64,000 nt of DNA from Bolinopsis microptera (taxonomy: Eukaryota; Ctenophora; Tentaculata; Lobata; Bolinopsidae). The position numbers and the translations under genes are program-made. The notes beneath the pieces were generated by a model. It was not told where the DNA came from and did no database searches. It was given only the letters and a program-made list of their open reading frames with translations. Shown one piece after another: positions 12,301 through 23,310 of this stretch. Each line of letters begins with the position of its first letter. Position 1 is the first letter of the stretch. The DNA lies in NCBI RefSeq assembly GCF_026151205.1, contig NC_087073.1, positions 7,337,001 through 7,401,000 on the forward strand. The letters are read 5' to 3'.

Positions 12301-15300
12301 TACAAAACGTCCCGGTGGCTAAAGTTGCTCCTTTTTCATACCTCTTAGTTTCATAGATAATTTCATAATTGGATCCTGTTTGTATGAAACAGGACAGAAT
12401 GGTAACTGTGTTGGTGCTGTTCAGAGCAGCTTTGAAGTTCCCGAAAGTTCTGTTTTGTAACAATTAGGGTGACCACGTGTTCATGTTTACTGTCATTTAC
12501 AGTTAACTTAATACCGTAATTTGCTTACTTAACAACCAAACCTACAATTGTAATGATAAACAATCAATTATGAGGGCATATTGATTGTGTTTAAAGTTCA
12601 CTGAAAGTGACCTACCGTAAAAACGTAGGACCGAGTTTGGAGCAACCATGAAAGGATATAATCAAATCTTATAATTGATGCCGTTAGAAAGGCACTTTTC
12701 ATATAAATATAAGATTATGGTTATGAGTTGTAATAGGTTATGATACCTGTTATGTTATACTTGCACGAAATAACGTATGCATTTGTGCTACAGGTGCAGG
12801 AAGACAACAAGTTAGCAAGAAAGCTACTCTGGGAAATGTCATGACAAACATGATGAGACACAAACGATTAGAAAACTTGGGAGCTAGACCTCAGGTTGGT
12901 TTTTAGAGTAGGTATATTATATACGGAATCTGAGATGTACCTCCACTGTCAGAAATTATAAAATGAATTTGTGAAGAAACTGTCATATTGTTGCATTTGG
13001 TCTGACAACAGTAATCAATAAGTACACTGACCGCAGATGATAAAGAACATTATGTCTTGTATTAAAATAGTAATATTTGACAAGTTAATTGCAGATGATA
13101 AAGAACAACATGTACGCGCAAGGTGTAGAGGGAGCTCCATTCCAGGGCCCCAGTATCCGCCACCCCAACAGAGGCTCCACTGTTCAGGACATCACCCAGA
13201 ATGTCATGGCTCAGAGCAGATCCATCAACGAGAGCATGGCCTCCCTGAACATGCCCGCTAGAAATAAGAACATGCCCATGACCACACCTCAACCTACCCC
13301 CCTGGGACAACCTCCTGCTCAGGTGGGTTTCACTGTAACGTGTTAGAAGAGAACCCCACCCCCACTGGTTTCTAGAACTATACTTCTACAAAATAGTACT
13401 GTTATAATACACCTACCCTTCTAAGGTACTACTCCTTACTAGGACATCAGTAACGACAGTCAAAATGGAGAAAAAAGTAGTTTTGCGCCCAGTTGTTTTA
13501 TTGGGGCGCGAACTGTATTCTTACAGAAGTATCCGCGCGAAATTAGCCGATTTTTACAAATAAATGTATATTTGGCCGATTTGCCGCCACGCGATACTCT
13601 ATAATCATCGCATCTTGAAGGGTGAACAATTATGCATGGTATCGGCTCATTCGAAATGGCCACTACTCAATAGCGGTATTTTTGAACCGAATGTTTTCCA
13701 GTTCCATCAATTTTTGTGTCGAAACTGTGTACATGTACTCTGAGTGATTATGATGTATAATAATATGTAGTAAGGGGAGGAGAAGTTTACTGGCGAAGTG
13801 GTGATGCTCAATGTATATCACTGTGCCAGTGAGACTATAACATCTTGGCCAAAATATCAGGGCAACAAGTAACAACTAATAAGTATAATCTTCGTACTGT
13901 CAGCGTTATAGTCATCAGGCTTGTTGTACACTGTGTAACGTTGCCTGTTGGCGCCCCCCCCCCCCCCCCCGCAGAAAATGCGCCCCCTCCCTGATTGTGC
14001 CCATCCCTAAAATTGAACAAATTAGGTGATTTTACGCCACTGTACACTATGACCTGGGGGTTTTTCTGCACAGGTTTTCTACATTGTTAGTGCCCACAGG
14101 AAGTATTTTCCGTTAAGAAATTTACTGCGGATTTGAGTTCGGTCAATTTTATTTGGTTTATTGTGCATTTTACAAAGAACTATTTGAGGACAGGGTTTAA
14201 AATATTCTAAGATTAATACATAGATTATATAAACTGCGGATGCAATTTTTTGAAGATGGATTTTAATTTTGTAGAGATTTTTCTCGAATGTGTCATTTAA
14301 ATTAACGTGATTCTGACTGAATTTCAGGGCGTAGACATTCCCAGATCCCCCAACATCTCCTCTCCAAGTGCAGTGTTCAACAACCCGTGAGTAAGGGTTT
14401 AACTGATTATTCTAGATACTTTCTGAGTTGACTCAATTCGTCTTTAAGGGCAACTGATTAATTGTTTTTCAAGTCTGAACAGTTATCAAACAGCATAATT
14501 CACAGCACGAATTCAACAAGCATAAATGGAGAAAGAAATATATATTATATATATCAAAACTTAGAGTCCTATTCTAAGACTTATAGTTGCGAAAGTTTAA
14601 ATTGTAACTTTATATACGGTTTTTACTATGAAGGCGGCCAAAAAGGCGACCTAAAGGATGCGTGAGCCTTTAGGCTATTGTCCAACTTTAAATATTACAC
14701 ATATTTTATACTTTTATACTTCAGGCCTTTGATGATAAGCACTGTTATTCAAACAATTATGACTAAAAATAGGACTAAATGTAGTAGAGCATAACCTCAC
14801 CACTTTTACTGTTACAACTTTGCGAAAAGAAGTGTCCAAATTGTGGACGGCTAGAGGTCAGCCTACAATCACATCCACTCTATGATAAGTAGACCTTTCT
14901 CCAGTCTTCTCACAACCACTTTCTAATTTTCAACTCTGCAGGTTAGGTGGGGTTGGACCGAGGATGGGACCTCCTCCCAACCAGACTATGTTGTCGAATA
15001 ACATGATGATGAGAGGAGTCATGAATCCTGAGCAGAGACCGATCCCCGGTCAGCCTGGCCACTACCCCATGCAATCTATGGGTAAGCTACTAATGGTTGC
15101 TGAATATGACTGTATTTAGGACTAACAATCATTGTTGTAGCACTGCTCAGCAAGTGAACATGTGATTAGTAACCTGCAGGCTGCAACTTATCTACACACT
15201 ATCGCTCAGGAGATCCTATAGCAATGCAGCAGCAACAGCAGCTGTATCAGAGGATGGCGGGCGGCATGTACAACGGCCCTCACGGCCTGACCCTGGTGCA

Positions 15301-16174
15301 GGGCAGTAACATGGGGCCCAGGATGGTCTATAACCCGGTCAGTGGACAGACCATCATGACAACCCAACACTCCGGAGGGATGATGAGTGCTGCTCAGGCC
15401 GGGGCCGGGAACAACGTCCTACCCTCACGATCGGGTGGGTGACAGGTTATCTTCTCACTTTCACTTCTGTGCCATTCCTGGAGAATTACTTTTTAATGTT
15501 TGAAAATGGTATTGGTGACAGTGTAACATTTGTTCGTTTCAGGAATGATAGGTCCTGGCAGCAGTATGATCCCTGGGATGGGGCCAGCTCCTCCAAACAT
15601 GTCTGCTGCTAACATGGTTCAGAATCAGAGCGCTATGAGCATGCCTCAGAAAATTATGGCAGATCAAATCATGGTTAGTCAAGCCATGCACGCTGGCGTC
15701 ATGCTGAATAACCAATCAGTGGTACCCAATCAGACTATCGGATCTGGAAACTTCCCTCCCCACCTACCCCCAAGTTCCATGGCCCACTCCGCCCTTTCCA
15801 GGGAGATGCAACTGAACCAGATGTCTAGAGACCTGCCACCAGGAGCCCTATCTCGCGGCCCAGGTACACCTAACATGATGTCTCCGGACAACAAGAACAA
15901 GCAGATGCTGAACAAGAACCCGACTGGCGGTGCTGGGGTTGGGGCGGCGGTGATGATGTCGGGTAACATGCCCCCTCCTATGTCCCCTGCCACAACCATG
16001 GTATCCCCTCCATCAGCCGGTACCCCTCAGATGGGAGGCAGCAGGACGCCCCAACAGAGAACCCCTCCTGCCAGTGACTCCCCTGGGACCACAGAGAATA
16101 GTCGGGACAACATCACTCTGAACACTGCTGTAGCTGAGCCTCTCCCAGGGGACGACGCTATGAACCCTACTTAG
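9347..16174 (+). CDS. Met/Pro/Gln-rich low-complexity protein, possible nuclear cofactor (unrecognised)
   Basis: Eight exons join in phase: 9347-9487, 10518-10591, 12794-12894, 13095-13322, 14328-14386, 14942-15081, 15210-15434 and 15543-16174 (stop TAG). The true 5' end is unknown; the first exon contains an in-frame ATG (MCGRPILSTLQPEFELSKDS) that could be the start. The N-terminal part is acidic then basic (DAFDYHEDKGG, then VRKRSYPAG), followed by a charged segment (TLGNVMTNMMRHKRLENLG). The remaining about 400 residues are rich in Met, Pro, Gly, Gln and Asn (for example AMQQQQQLYQRMAGGMYN) and end PLPGDDAMNPT. The basic patch could be a nuclear signal. Composition resembles transcription cofactors such as SSBP, BCL9 or Mastermind, but I see none of their signature domains, so no family is assigned. 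The 9487 donor (GTTAGA) is weak, so the first exon is the least certain. Confidence 0.6.
10592..12793 (+). other. Intron 2 of the Met/Pro-rich gene
   Basis: AT-rich intron sequence with no second gene seen. It holds an (AT)n-type microsatellite at 12105-12178 (ATATATTATATATAATATAT pattern) and a short local duplication of TATATAACTAAAGT at 11397-11425. Confidence 0.55.
13033..13110 (+). repeat. Duplicated 3' splice site, 58 bp apart
   Basis: GCAGATGATAAAGAACA occurs at 13033 and again at 13091. The downstream copy is the phase-correct acceptor (exon begins ATGATAAAG at 13095). Use of the upstream copy would add 58 nt and shift the frame. Confidence 0.6.
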
Positions 16175-16784
16175 GGTGCTACAGGTAACTGAGTTGTATC
16201 CCTTATTTTCCCTGGTAAATATTTTGTTCTGACCTTTCGGAACTGTGATGTAAACTGTTAAACTGTTGAATTGTCGAACTGTGAAGATGTGGAAATGTTG
16301 AACTGTAGCTTCCCCATTAAAGGCTGGATTTTTGTCTGAATTTTTAATGATGGCTTGGAAAGTGATTTCCCTAATCCATAAAATGTTTTTGAGCTGTTAT
16401 GAAAATCTGACTTTCGTATTAGAATATTGAAGGATCGATTATCTGTTCAGCTTAATTTTCATAATCTTAAAAATAATTGATTGTGCTGCATATCGTTATT
16501 TTTCTGCTAGATGCTGATTTATTTATTGTTACTTGGGTTGTTTTGCTCCAAATTTGAGGTACTTTGTATGCCAGTTTGCTTCTTTAAGGTACAGGGTTGT
16601 CCACAAATTGTATTTATTTGGCCGTATTGAATTGTCTTTAATAATTCATTCAGTTATTGATATCATTATTTGATTCATTATTTAAGATTTGACATCATTC
16701 ATTATATTATCAACTATCTTAAAGTTGAATCTACTGTATGGCAATGTTATTTCTTCGAAGCAAAATTAACTCATTCTACCTTAA

Positions 16785-16790
16785 AATAAA
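16785..16790 (+). terminator. Likely polyadenylation signal AATAAA
   Basis: AATAAA lies about 610 bp after the stop codon of the Met/Pro-rich gene and just upstream of the first BTB copy. It is the best candidate for the 3' end of that transcript, though signals closer to the stop (ATTAAA near 16316) are possible. Confidence 0.35.
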
Positions 16791-16871
16791 GTGTTATGTA
16801 TTTCAATGACGAATTGATATAACATCTCAAAATTTGATTTCTCTGTTTATCTAACCTAATTCTCGTCCAGC

Positions 16872-18618
16872 ATGGCAGTTTCTAAGATATCGTTACCAGC
16901 AGATTTTGGTATAGAGAACCTGGACTGTCCTGTACACGGGAACATAGAGATAAAGCTACAAGAGGACCAGAAGATGAGAGCTAACTCTATGATCCTATCC
17001 CTCCATAGTCCGGTGTTTCAGAACATGTTCTTTAAACTGGGCAGAACTTCTGTTGACTTCAAAATTTTCACCGCTGATGTTGTTGGACGATTTTAGGGCT
17101 GATGTTGTTGGACAGTTTCTAGCGGGTTTGTACGATGGTAAAGTAGAGGTTTACAGGGATAACTTTAGAGAGATGTACAAGATGGCTGCAGTTTTTAAGA
17201 TTGAGTGGTTGGGATTGAGATGTGAGCATGTTTTCTGTAAGATAATCAATGATCTTCTTGTGGAGTATAACATGAGATATACTATTGGTGGTGATCCTCT
17301 TGCTGATACATTGGGAAGAATGTTGTGGATTTTTGAGGAGGCAATATTTTCTTTGACAGCTTCTAAAAGTTCAGAATTGCTGAATATAACTGCTGATCTT
17401 TTCATTAAAAAGATAAGCTCACAAGGCATTACCCAATTTGTTCAATTCTACTTATCTGACTTTGCCAATCTCTCTGAGGAGAAGCTGGACATTGCGATAA
17501 AGATAACAGGAGAGAATGTAGTCGTCCTGTTGCAAACTGTGAGGGATAATATTTGTAATATTACTGAAACAGGATTGAGCAATAGTTGCAGGTTCTTGTT
17601 AAGGAACATCGACTTGGTGAAGTGTAGACAACAAGAACCTGAGTTATACGAGGAGATATTTGATATCTTGTTGGAAAACATGGACAAACTTTCTTCTTTG
17701 GATGCTAAAATGGTCGCTCAGCTGAACAGACAGACTCTGAAATCTCTCCTGAAATTTTCAAATCAGCAAATAATCGATGATCCAGACCCTGGTTCGGACA
17801 TATCATACGAAAATATTATCAACCTTTTCCATGGTAAAGTTGTCCTTGAAATTCGTGGAAGATGTGATAAATTAACGGAGTCAATAAAAATTCGCTCAAA
17901 GGTTGCAAGAAAAGTACAAGGCATTCATGCCTGGATCGATGTTATATCGCAAATGAAAGAGGTCAAGAATATGTACATGGTTTTTGAAGCTCTTTTTTAT
18001 CTTACAAGTTTCATTTATAAAGAATTTGATGACCAGGCATTAGAAAAGATGGTCGTGTTAAAAGATCGAAGGGGCTTTTCACGAGTGAATCCACAGTTTT
18101 TAATTGATCGCTGTCGTGAGTTACCAAGACTATTGAATTTATTATTAGCATGTCCGGAACTGGTTTCATGTTATGAATCGAGAAGGACCGTCTCAAAAAA
18201 GTGGGTTCCTCTTAATGATTTCCTTTTCAAAGAAACTGTTCTTCATTTTCGTTTTCCGCATCACCAACGAGAAACTGAGAATTGTTTTCTACCACATTGC
18301 TGTTTCATACTAAAAATAGCACCCGGAACTATCGAGAATCCGGAGAATTTTAATATACAGCTTCTAAAGGACACTTCCCAATCAAATTATTCGTGCTTAC
18401 GGCACTCAGAACTTATTTCGGCAAACAAAATTCATCTTGTTGCAGAGAGACATAAACAATATGTAAATAATCCCTCAGGTTTTTATTCAGTGTATCTTTC
18501 GTATTTTGGAAGACCTACAAGCTACGGAAAAACTTTGGAGTGGGGTAATATACGAAGTTCATTATCAGGAGATACCTGTGACAGTTTTATCAAACTGGTT
18601 GCATATGTTGATCTGTGA
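16872..18618 (+). pseudogene. BTB-BACK paralogue 1, disrupted by a chimeric 25-bp insertion
   Basis: The start MAVSKISLPADFGIENLDCP is shared with copies 2-5. After the BTB strand containing PVFQNMFFKLGRTSVDF, the frame runs into TAG at 17094-17096. Compared with copies 2-4, 25 extra bases follow GAC near 17055. They read TTCAAAATTTTCACCGCTGA, which is the copy-5 version of this site, and then the copy 2-4 version (TTGGACGATTTTAGGG) resumes. The rest (BACK and C-terminal region, ending KLVAYVDL at 18618) is fully open and about 95% like copy 4. One lesion therefore separates it from a 570-residue protein. It is probably a pseudogene made by unequal recombination or gene conversion. An expressed N-terminally truncated form cannot be excluded. 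Confidence 0.8.
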
Positions 18619-19102
18619 TCAATTCATAATTCAGAGCATATGACATTTTTGTGCTGGATTGAAATGTTTATGTATCTATTATTTATATAATATTTATATT
18701 TATACATACTTCATAATCAAAATATTCTGTTTTGTAGTGCCCCTTTGCCGACGCCCTGAAAATTAGTTAAAATTCAGTCAGTATATTTTTCACGGTTGCC
18801 TCCTTCATTGGATTATTGTTTTAAAATTGAATTTACCAATAGTTCATCAGCAACAAATTTAGAGTTTTTATTTTCAGACAAATCATGTTGAATGTCACTT
18901 TTACTTAACCGTGTCTTATATTGAGGTTGTTTTGTTATTTATGTTGTTGACGTAAGATTTTTCAGTCGGAGCGAGTTAGGTTTTCCTGATATCATTAATC
19001 ACTCTCTCCAAAACAACTAAGATTTACAATGGCCAACTGTTTTAACTTTTTAACCGTTGCTCGAACTGTGAGCGGGTAATCTAACATGTAAATATCCCCA
19101 GC
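18619..19102 (+). repeat. BTB array spacer, type shared with 25033-25450
   Basis: The spacers between copies 1-2 and 4-5 are homologous along most of their length. Both share TTCATAATTCAGAGCATATG after the stop and GTTAGGTTTTCCTGATATCA before the next gene. The spacer between copies 2-3 (20831-21067) keeps only the second half. The promoter or leader of copies 2, 3 and 5 should lie here. All of these spacers end in a polypyrimidine-AG directly before ATG. Confidence 0.75.
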
Positions 19103-20830
19103 ATGGCAGTGTCTAAGATATCGTTACCAGCAGATTTTGGTATAGAGAACCTGGACTGTCCGGTCCACGGGAACATAGAGATAAAGCTACAAGAGGATCA
19201 GAAGATGAGAGCTAACTCCATGATCCTATCCCTCCATAGTCCGGTGTTTCAGAACATGTTCTTTAACCTGGGCAGAACTTCTATAGACTTGGACGATTTT
19301 AGGGCTGATGTTGTTGGACAGTTTCTAGCGGGTTTGTACGATGGTAAAGTAGAGGTTTACAGGGAAAACTTTAGAGAGATGTACAAGATGGCTGCAGTTT
19401 TTAAGATTGAGTGGTTGATATTGAGATGTGAGCATGTTTTCTGTAAGATAATAAATGATCTTCTTGTGGAGTATAACATGAGGTATACTATTGGTGGTGA
19501 TCCTCTGGCTGATACATTGGGAAGAATGTTGTGGATTTTTGAGGAGGCAATATTTTCTTTGACAGCTTCTAAAAGTTCAGAATTGCTGAATATAACTGCT
19601 GATCTTTTCATTAAAAAGATAAGCTCACAAGGCATTACCCAATTTGTTCAATTCTACTTGTCTGACTTTACCAATCTCTCTGAGGAAAAGCTGGACATTG
19701 CGATAAAGATAACAGGAGAGAATGTAGTCGTCATGTTGCAAACTGTGAGAAATAATATTTGTAATATTACTGAAACAGGGTTGAGCAATAGTTGCAGGTT
19801 CTTGTTAAAGACCATGGACTTGGTGAAGTGTAGACAACAAGAACCTGAGTTATATGAGGAGATATTTGATATCTTGTTGGAAAACATGGACAAAATTTCT
19901 TCTTTGGATGCTAAAATGGTCGCTCAGCTGAACAGACAGACTCTGAAATCTCTCCTGAAATTATCAAATCAGCAAATAATCGATGATCCAGACCCTGGTT
20001 CAGACATATCATACGAAAATATTATCAACCTTTTCCATGGTAAATATTCCATTCAAATTCATGTAAGATGTGTGAAATTAACGGAGTCAATAAAAATTCA
20101 CTCAAAGGTTGCAAGAAAAGTACAAGGCATTCATGCCTGGATCGATGTTATATCGCAAATGAAAGAGGTCAAGAATATGTACATGGTTTTTGAATCTCTA
20201 TTTTATCTTAGCAATTTCATTTTAAAAGAATTTGATGACCAGACGTTAGAAAAATTGGTCTTGTTAAAAGATCGCAGGGGCTTTTCTCGAGTAAATCCAC
20301 AGTTTTTAAATGATCAATTTAGCTGTCATAAGTTACCAAGACTATTGAATTTATTATTAGCATGTCCGGAACTGGTTTCATGTTATGAATCGAGACGAAC
20401 CGTCTCAAAACAGTGGGTTCCTCTTGATGATTTCCTTTCCAAAGAAACTGTTCTTCATTTTCATTTTCCGCATCACCAACGAGAAACTGAGAATTGTTCT
20501 CTACCATCAGACTGCTGTTTCAAATTAAAAATAGCACCCGGAACTATCGAGAATCCGAAGAATTTTAATATACAGCTCATGAAGGACACTTCTCAATCAA
20601 ATCATTCTGAACTTATTTCGGGAAACAAAATTCATCTTGTTGCAGAGAGATATAAACGGTGTGGAAATGATCCCTCAGGTTTTTATCCACTAACTGTGCA
20701 TCTTTCGTATTTTGGAAGACCCTCTCTTACAAACTACGGAAAAACTTTGGCGTGGGGTGTTATAAGAAGTTCATTATCAGGAGATACCTGCGATAGTTTT
20801 GTCAGACTGGTTGCGTATGTTGATATGTGA
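19103..20830 (+). CDS. BTB-BACK domain protein, paralogue 2 (575 aa)
   Basis: A single uninterrupted coding exon. Residues about 20-115 form a BTB/POZ domain, recognisable from the order IEIKLQEDQKMRAN, SMILSLHSPVFQNMFF, a DLDDF strand, then FLAGLYDGKVEV and a terminal helix pair. BTB domains dimerise and often recruit cullin-3 ubiquitin ligases. Residues about 125-240 are helical and match a BACK-like linker. The C-terminal about 270 residues end in a beta-rich segment (VLHFHFPHHQRETENC to RLVAYVDM) for which I know no named domain; in Kelch-type proteins this position binds substrate. The ATG directly follows CCCCAGC, a good splice acceptor, so the 5' leader is probably spliced on. The absence of coding introns contrasts with the neighbouring genes and could reflect an old retrocopy. 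The function of this subfamily is not known to me. Confidence 0.85.
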   Translation: MAVSKISLPADFGIENLDCPVHGNIEIKLQEDQKMRANSMILSLHSPVFQNMFFNLGRTSIDLDDFRADVVGQFLAGLYDGKVEVYRENFREMYKMAAVFKIEWLILRCEHVFCKIINDLLVEYNMRYTIGGDPLADTLGRMLWIFEEAIFSLTASKSSELLNITADLFIKKISSQGITQFVQFYLSDFTNLSEEKLDIAIKITGENVVVMLQTVRNNICNITETGLSNSCRFLLKTMDLVKCRQQEPELYEEIFDILLENMDKISSLDAKMVAQLNRQTLKSLLKLSNQQIIDDPDPGSDISYENIINLFHGKYSIQIHVRCVKLTESIKIHSKVARKVQGIHAWIDVISQMKEVKNMYMVFESLFYLSNFILKEFDDQTLEKLVLLKDRRGFSRVNPQFLNDQFSCHKLPRLLNLLLACPELVSCYESRRTVSKQWVPLDDFLSKETVLHFHFPHHQRETENCSLPSDCCFKLKIAPGTIENPKNFNIQLMKDTSQSNHSELISGNKIHLVAERYKRCGNDPSGFYPLTVHLSYFGRPSLTNYGKTLAWGVIRSSLSGDTCDSFVRLVAYVDM

Positions 20831-21067
20831 TCAATTTCTATTTTCAGACCAATCATGTTGAATGTCACTTTTACTTATAATCTATTGAGTTTTGTTTTGT
20901 TATTTATGTTGTTGACGTAAGATTTTTAAGTCGGAGTTAGGTTTTCCTGATATCATTAATCATTCTCTCCAAAACATCAAAGATGTTCAATGTTAAGCCA
21001 ACTTTTAAAACTTTTTAACCGTTACTCGAACTGTGAACGGGTAATCTAAAATATAAATATCCCCAGC

Positions 21068-22789
21068 ATGGCAGTGTCTAAGATATCGTTACCAGCAGAT
21101 TTTGGTATAGAGAACCTGGACTGTCCTGTACACGGGAACATGGAGATAAAGTTACAAGAGGACCAGAAGATGAGAGCTAACTCCATGATCCTATCCCTCC
21201 ATAGTCCGGTGTTCCAGAACATGTTCTTCAAACTGGGCAGAACTTCTGTAGACTTGGACGATTTTAGGGCTGATGTTGTTGGACAGTTTCTAGCGGGTTT
21301 GTACGATGGTAAAGTAGATGTTTACAGGGACAACTTTAGAGAGATGTACAAGATGGCTACAGTTTTTAAGATTGAGTGGTTGATATTGAGATGTGAGCAT
21401 GTTTTCTGTAAGATAATCAATGATCTTCTTGTGGAATACAACATGAGGTATACTAATGGTGGTGATCCTCTGGCTGATACCCTGGGAAGAATGTCGTGGA
21501 TTTTTGAGGAGGCAATATTTTCTTTGACAGCTTCTAAAAGTTCAGAATTGCTGAATATAACTGCTGATCTTTTCATTAAAAAGATAAGCTCACAAGGCAT
21601 TACCCAATTTGTTCAATTCTACTTATCTGACTTTACCAATCTCTCTGAGGAGAAGCTGGAAATTGCGATAAAGATAACAGGAGAGAATGTAGTCGTCCTG
21701 TTGCAAACTGTGAGGGATAATATTTGTAATATTACTGAAACAGGATTGAGCAATAGTTGCAGGTTCTTGTTAAGGAACATGGACTTGGTGAAATGTAGAC
21801 AACAAGAACCTGAGTTGTATGAGGATATATTTGATATCTTGCTGGAAAACATGGACAACTTCACAGGATCAGATGCCAAAATGGTTGCCCAGCTTAATAG
21901 ACAGACTCTTAAATCTCTATTGGTATTTTCAAATCAGCAAACAGTTGACGATCCAGAAACTGGTTCAGACTTGACCCATGAGAATATTATCAACTTTTTT
22001 CGTAATGATATTGATGAAATCTGTTGTAATGTGATGGAACCGATGCAAATCACTAGGGAATCCAGTGTTGCAAGAAAGGAGGAAGGACTTTGCACGTGGA
22101 TCGATTTTATATCGCAAATGAAAGAGGTGAAGAACATGTACATGGTTTTTGAGGCTCTTTTCACCGTGGAATTTTACGTTTTACAAGAAATTGGCAGTAA
22201 GTCACTTGAAAAGTTGGTTATGCTGAAGGATCGTAGGGGCTTTTCGCGTGTAAATCCTCAATTTTTATTTGACCAATCAAAATTTTTTTATATGACGTCA
22301 CAAAAAGGATTGAACTTGTTGTTCCAATGCCAAGACCTTATCTCATGTCATGAATCGAGAAGAACTGTCGCTATCAAGACTGTACCTATTGGTGATTTTC
22401 TTTTCAAGGAGATTTTTTATCAATTTTCTTTTCCGCATCACCAACCAGAAACTGAAAATTGTGCCCAAACTCGTTGTTATTTTGAACTGAAGATAACTCC
22501 TGAAACTATGGAGAATCCAAATAATTTCAATATCCAACTAGTGGAACGGAATGTTCTGCCAAATCAACACTCTGAATTAGTATCTGCTGAAAAGATTCAT
22601 CTTGTCGTTGAGGTGCTTAACCCCACTTATAATAGTCCCGAAATTATGTACCCTTCATTTATTGGGAGACCCATTGCTGAGTTATATTATCAACATGGGC
22701 GATATTGGAGATGGGGTAATGATATTTATGATAATCGTAATTATGTCCGATTGGTCGCATATGTTGATCAATTTTTGCCAACTTCCTGA
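21068..22789 (+). CDS. BTB-BACK domain protein, paralogue 3 (573 aa)
   Basis: Same architecture as paralogue 2 and nearly identical to it through residue about 265. From about residue 270 the sequence diverges strongly (LTHENIINFFRNDIDEICCN instead of the ISYENIINLFHGK type). It stays alignable with islands such as SQMKEVKNMYMVFEALF and LKDRRGFSRVNPQFL. The C-terminus is distinct (IYDNRNYVRLVAYVDQFLPT) and slightly longer at the end. If the C-terminal half is the ligand- or substrate-binding part, this copy would have a different target with the same BTB module. Its 5' flank (20936-21067) is shared with paralogues 2 and 5, including the CCCCAG acceptor next to ATG. Confidence 0.85.
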   Translation: MAVSKISLPADFGIENLDCPVHGNMEIKLQEDQKMRANSMILSLHSPVFQNMFFKLGRTSVDLDDFRADVVGQFLAGLYDGKVDVYRDNFREMYKMATVFKIEWLILRCEHVFCKIINDLLVEYNMRYTNGGDPLADTLGRMSWIFEEAIFSLTASKSSELLNITADLFIKKISSQGITQFVQFYLSDFTNLSEEKLEIAIKITGENVVVLLQTVRDNICNITETGLSNSCRFLLRNMDLVKCRQQEPELYEDIFDILLENMDNFTGSDAKMVAQLNRQTLKSLLVFSNQQTVDDPETGSDLTHENIINFFRNDIDEICCNVMEPMQITRESSVARKEEGLCTWIDFISQMKEVKNMYMVFEALFTVEFYVLQEIGSKSLEKLVMLKDRRGFSRVNPQFLFDQSKFFYMTSQKGLNLLFQCQDLISCHESRRTVAIKTVPIGDFLFKEIFYQFSFPHHQPETENCAQTRCYFELKITPETMENPNNFNIQLVERNVLPNQHSELVSAEKIHLVVEVLNPTYNSPEIMYPSFIGRPIAELYYQHGRYWRWGNDIYDNRNYVRLVAYVDQFLPTS

Positions 22790-23310
22790 CAATTTGGCAT
22801 TGTGTGACTGTACAAATTGCTTATTTAATTGTTATGAAATTGCTTCATAATAATATAACAAATACTATACCCCGAAAAGCATATTTCAATTTTTAAAGAA
22901 TATTTTTCGCCTGTACTCGATGCGTTGGTATTTTTATTTTTATTTTAAATTAAATATCTGTAATTTTAAGGTATACAGCTTTTGGATCAGACATTGTGTA
23001 TTTTTACATCTTTTACATCCTTTTAAACTTTAAATTCATCCTTTTAGTATTAGTATATATAATAATATGTTTTATAACAGTACAAGTCGAGAGCTCTTTT
23101 TCTGAAATATTGATCCCTTTACCGAGGTTGGTACCGTGGGTGTGACTATATATCCATCTCTGTTACTAACATAGGTTAGCAGCCAAAATACTGCAATGCT
23201 GATTTTTGATACAAATTGTGATACAAATTGCACATGTAACATGCATTATACATATGACTGATTTTGCTGTTTTTTAAACTGTCCATGTAAAACATGTAAT
23301 TATCCTCAGC

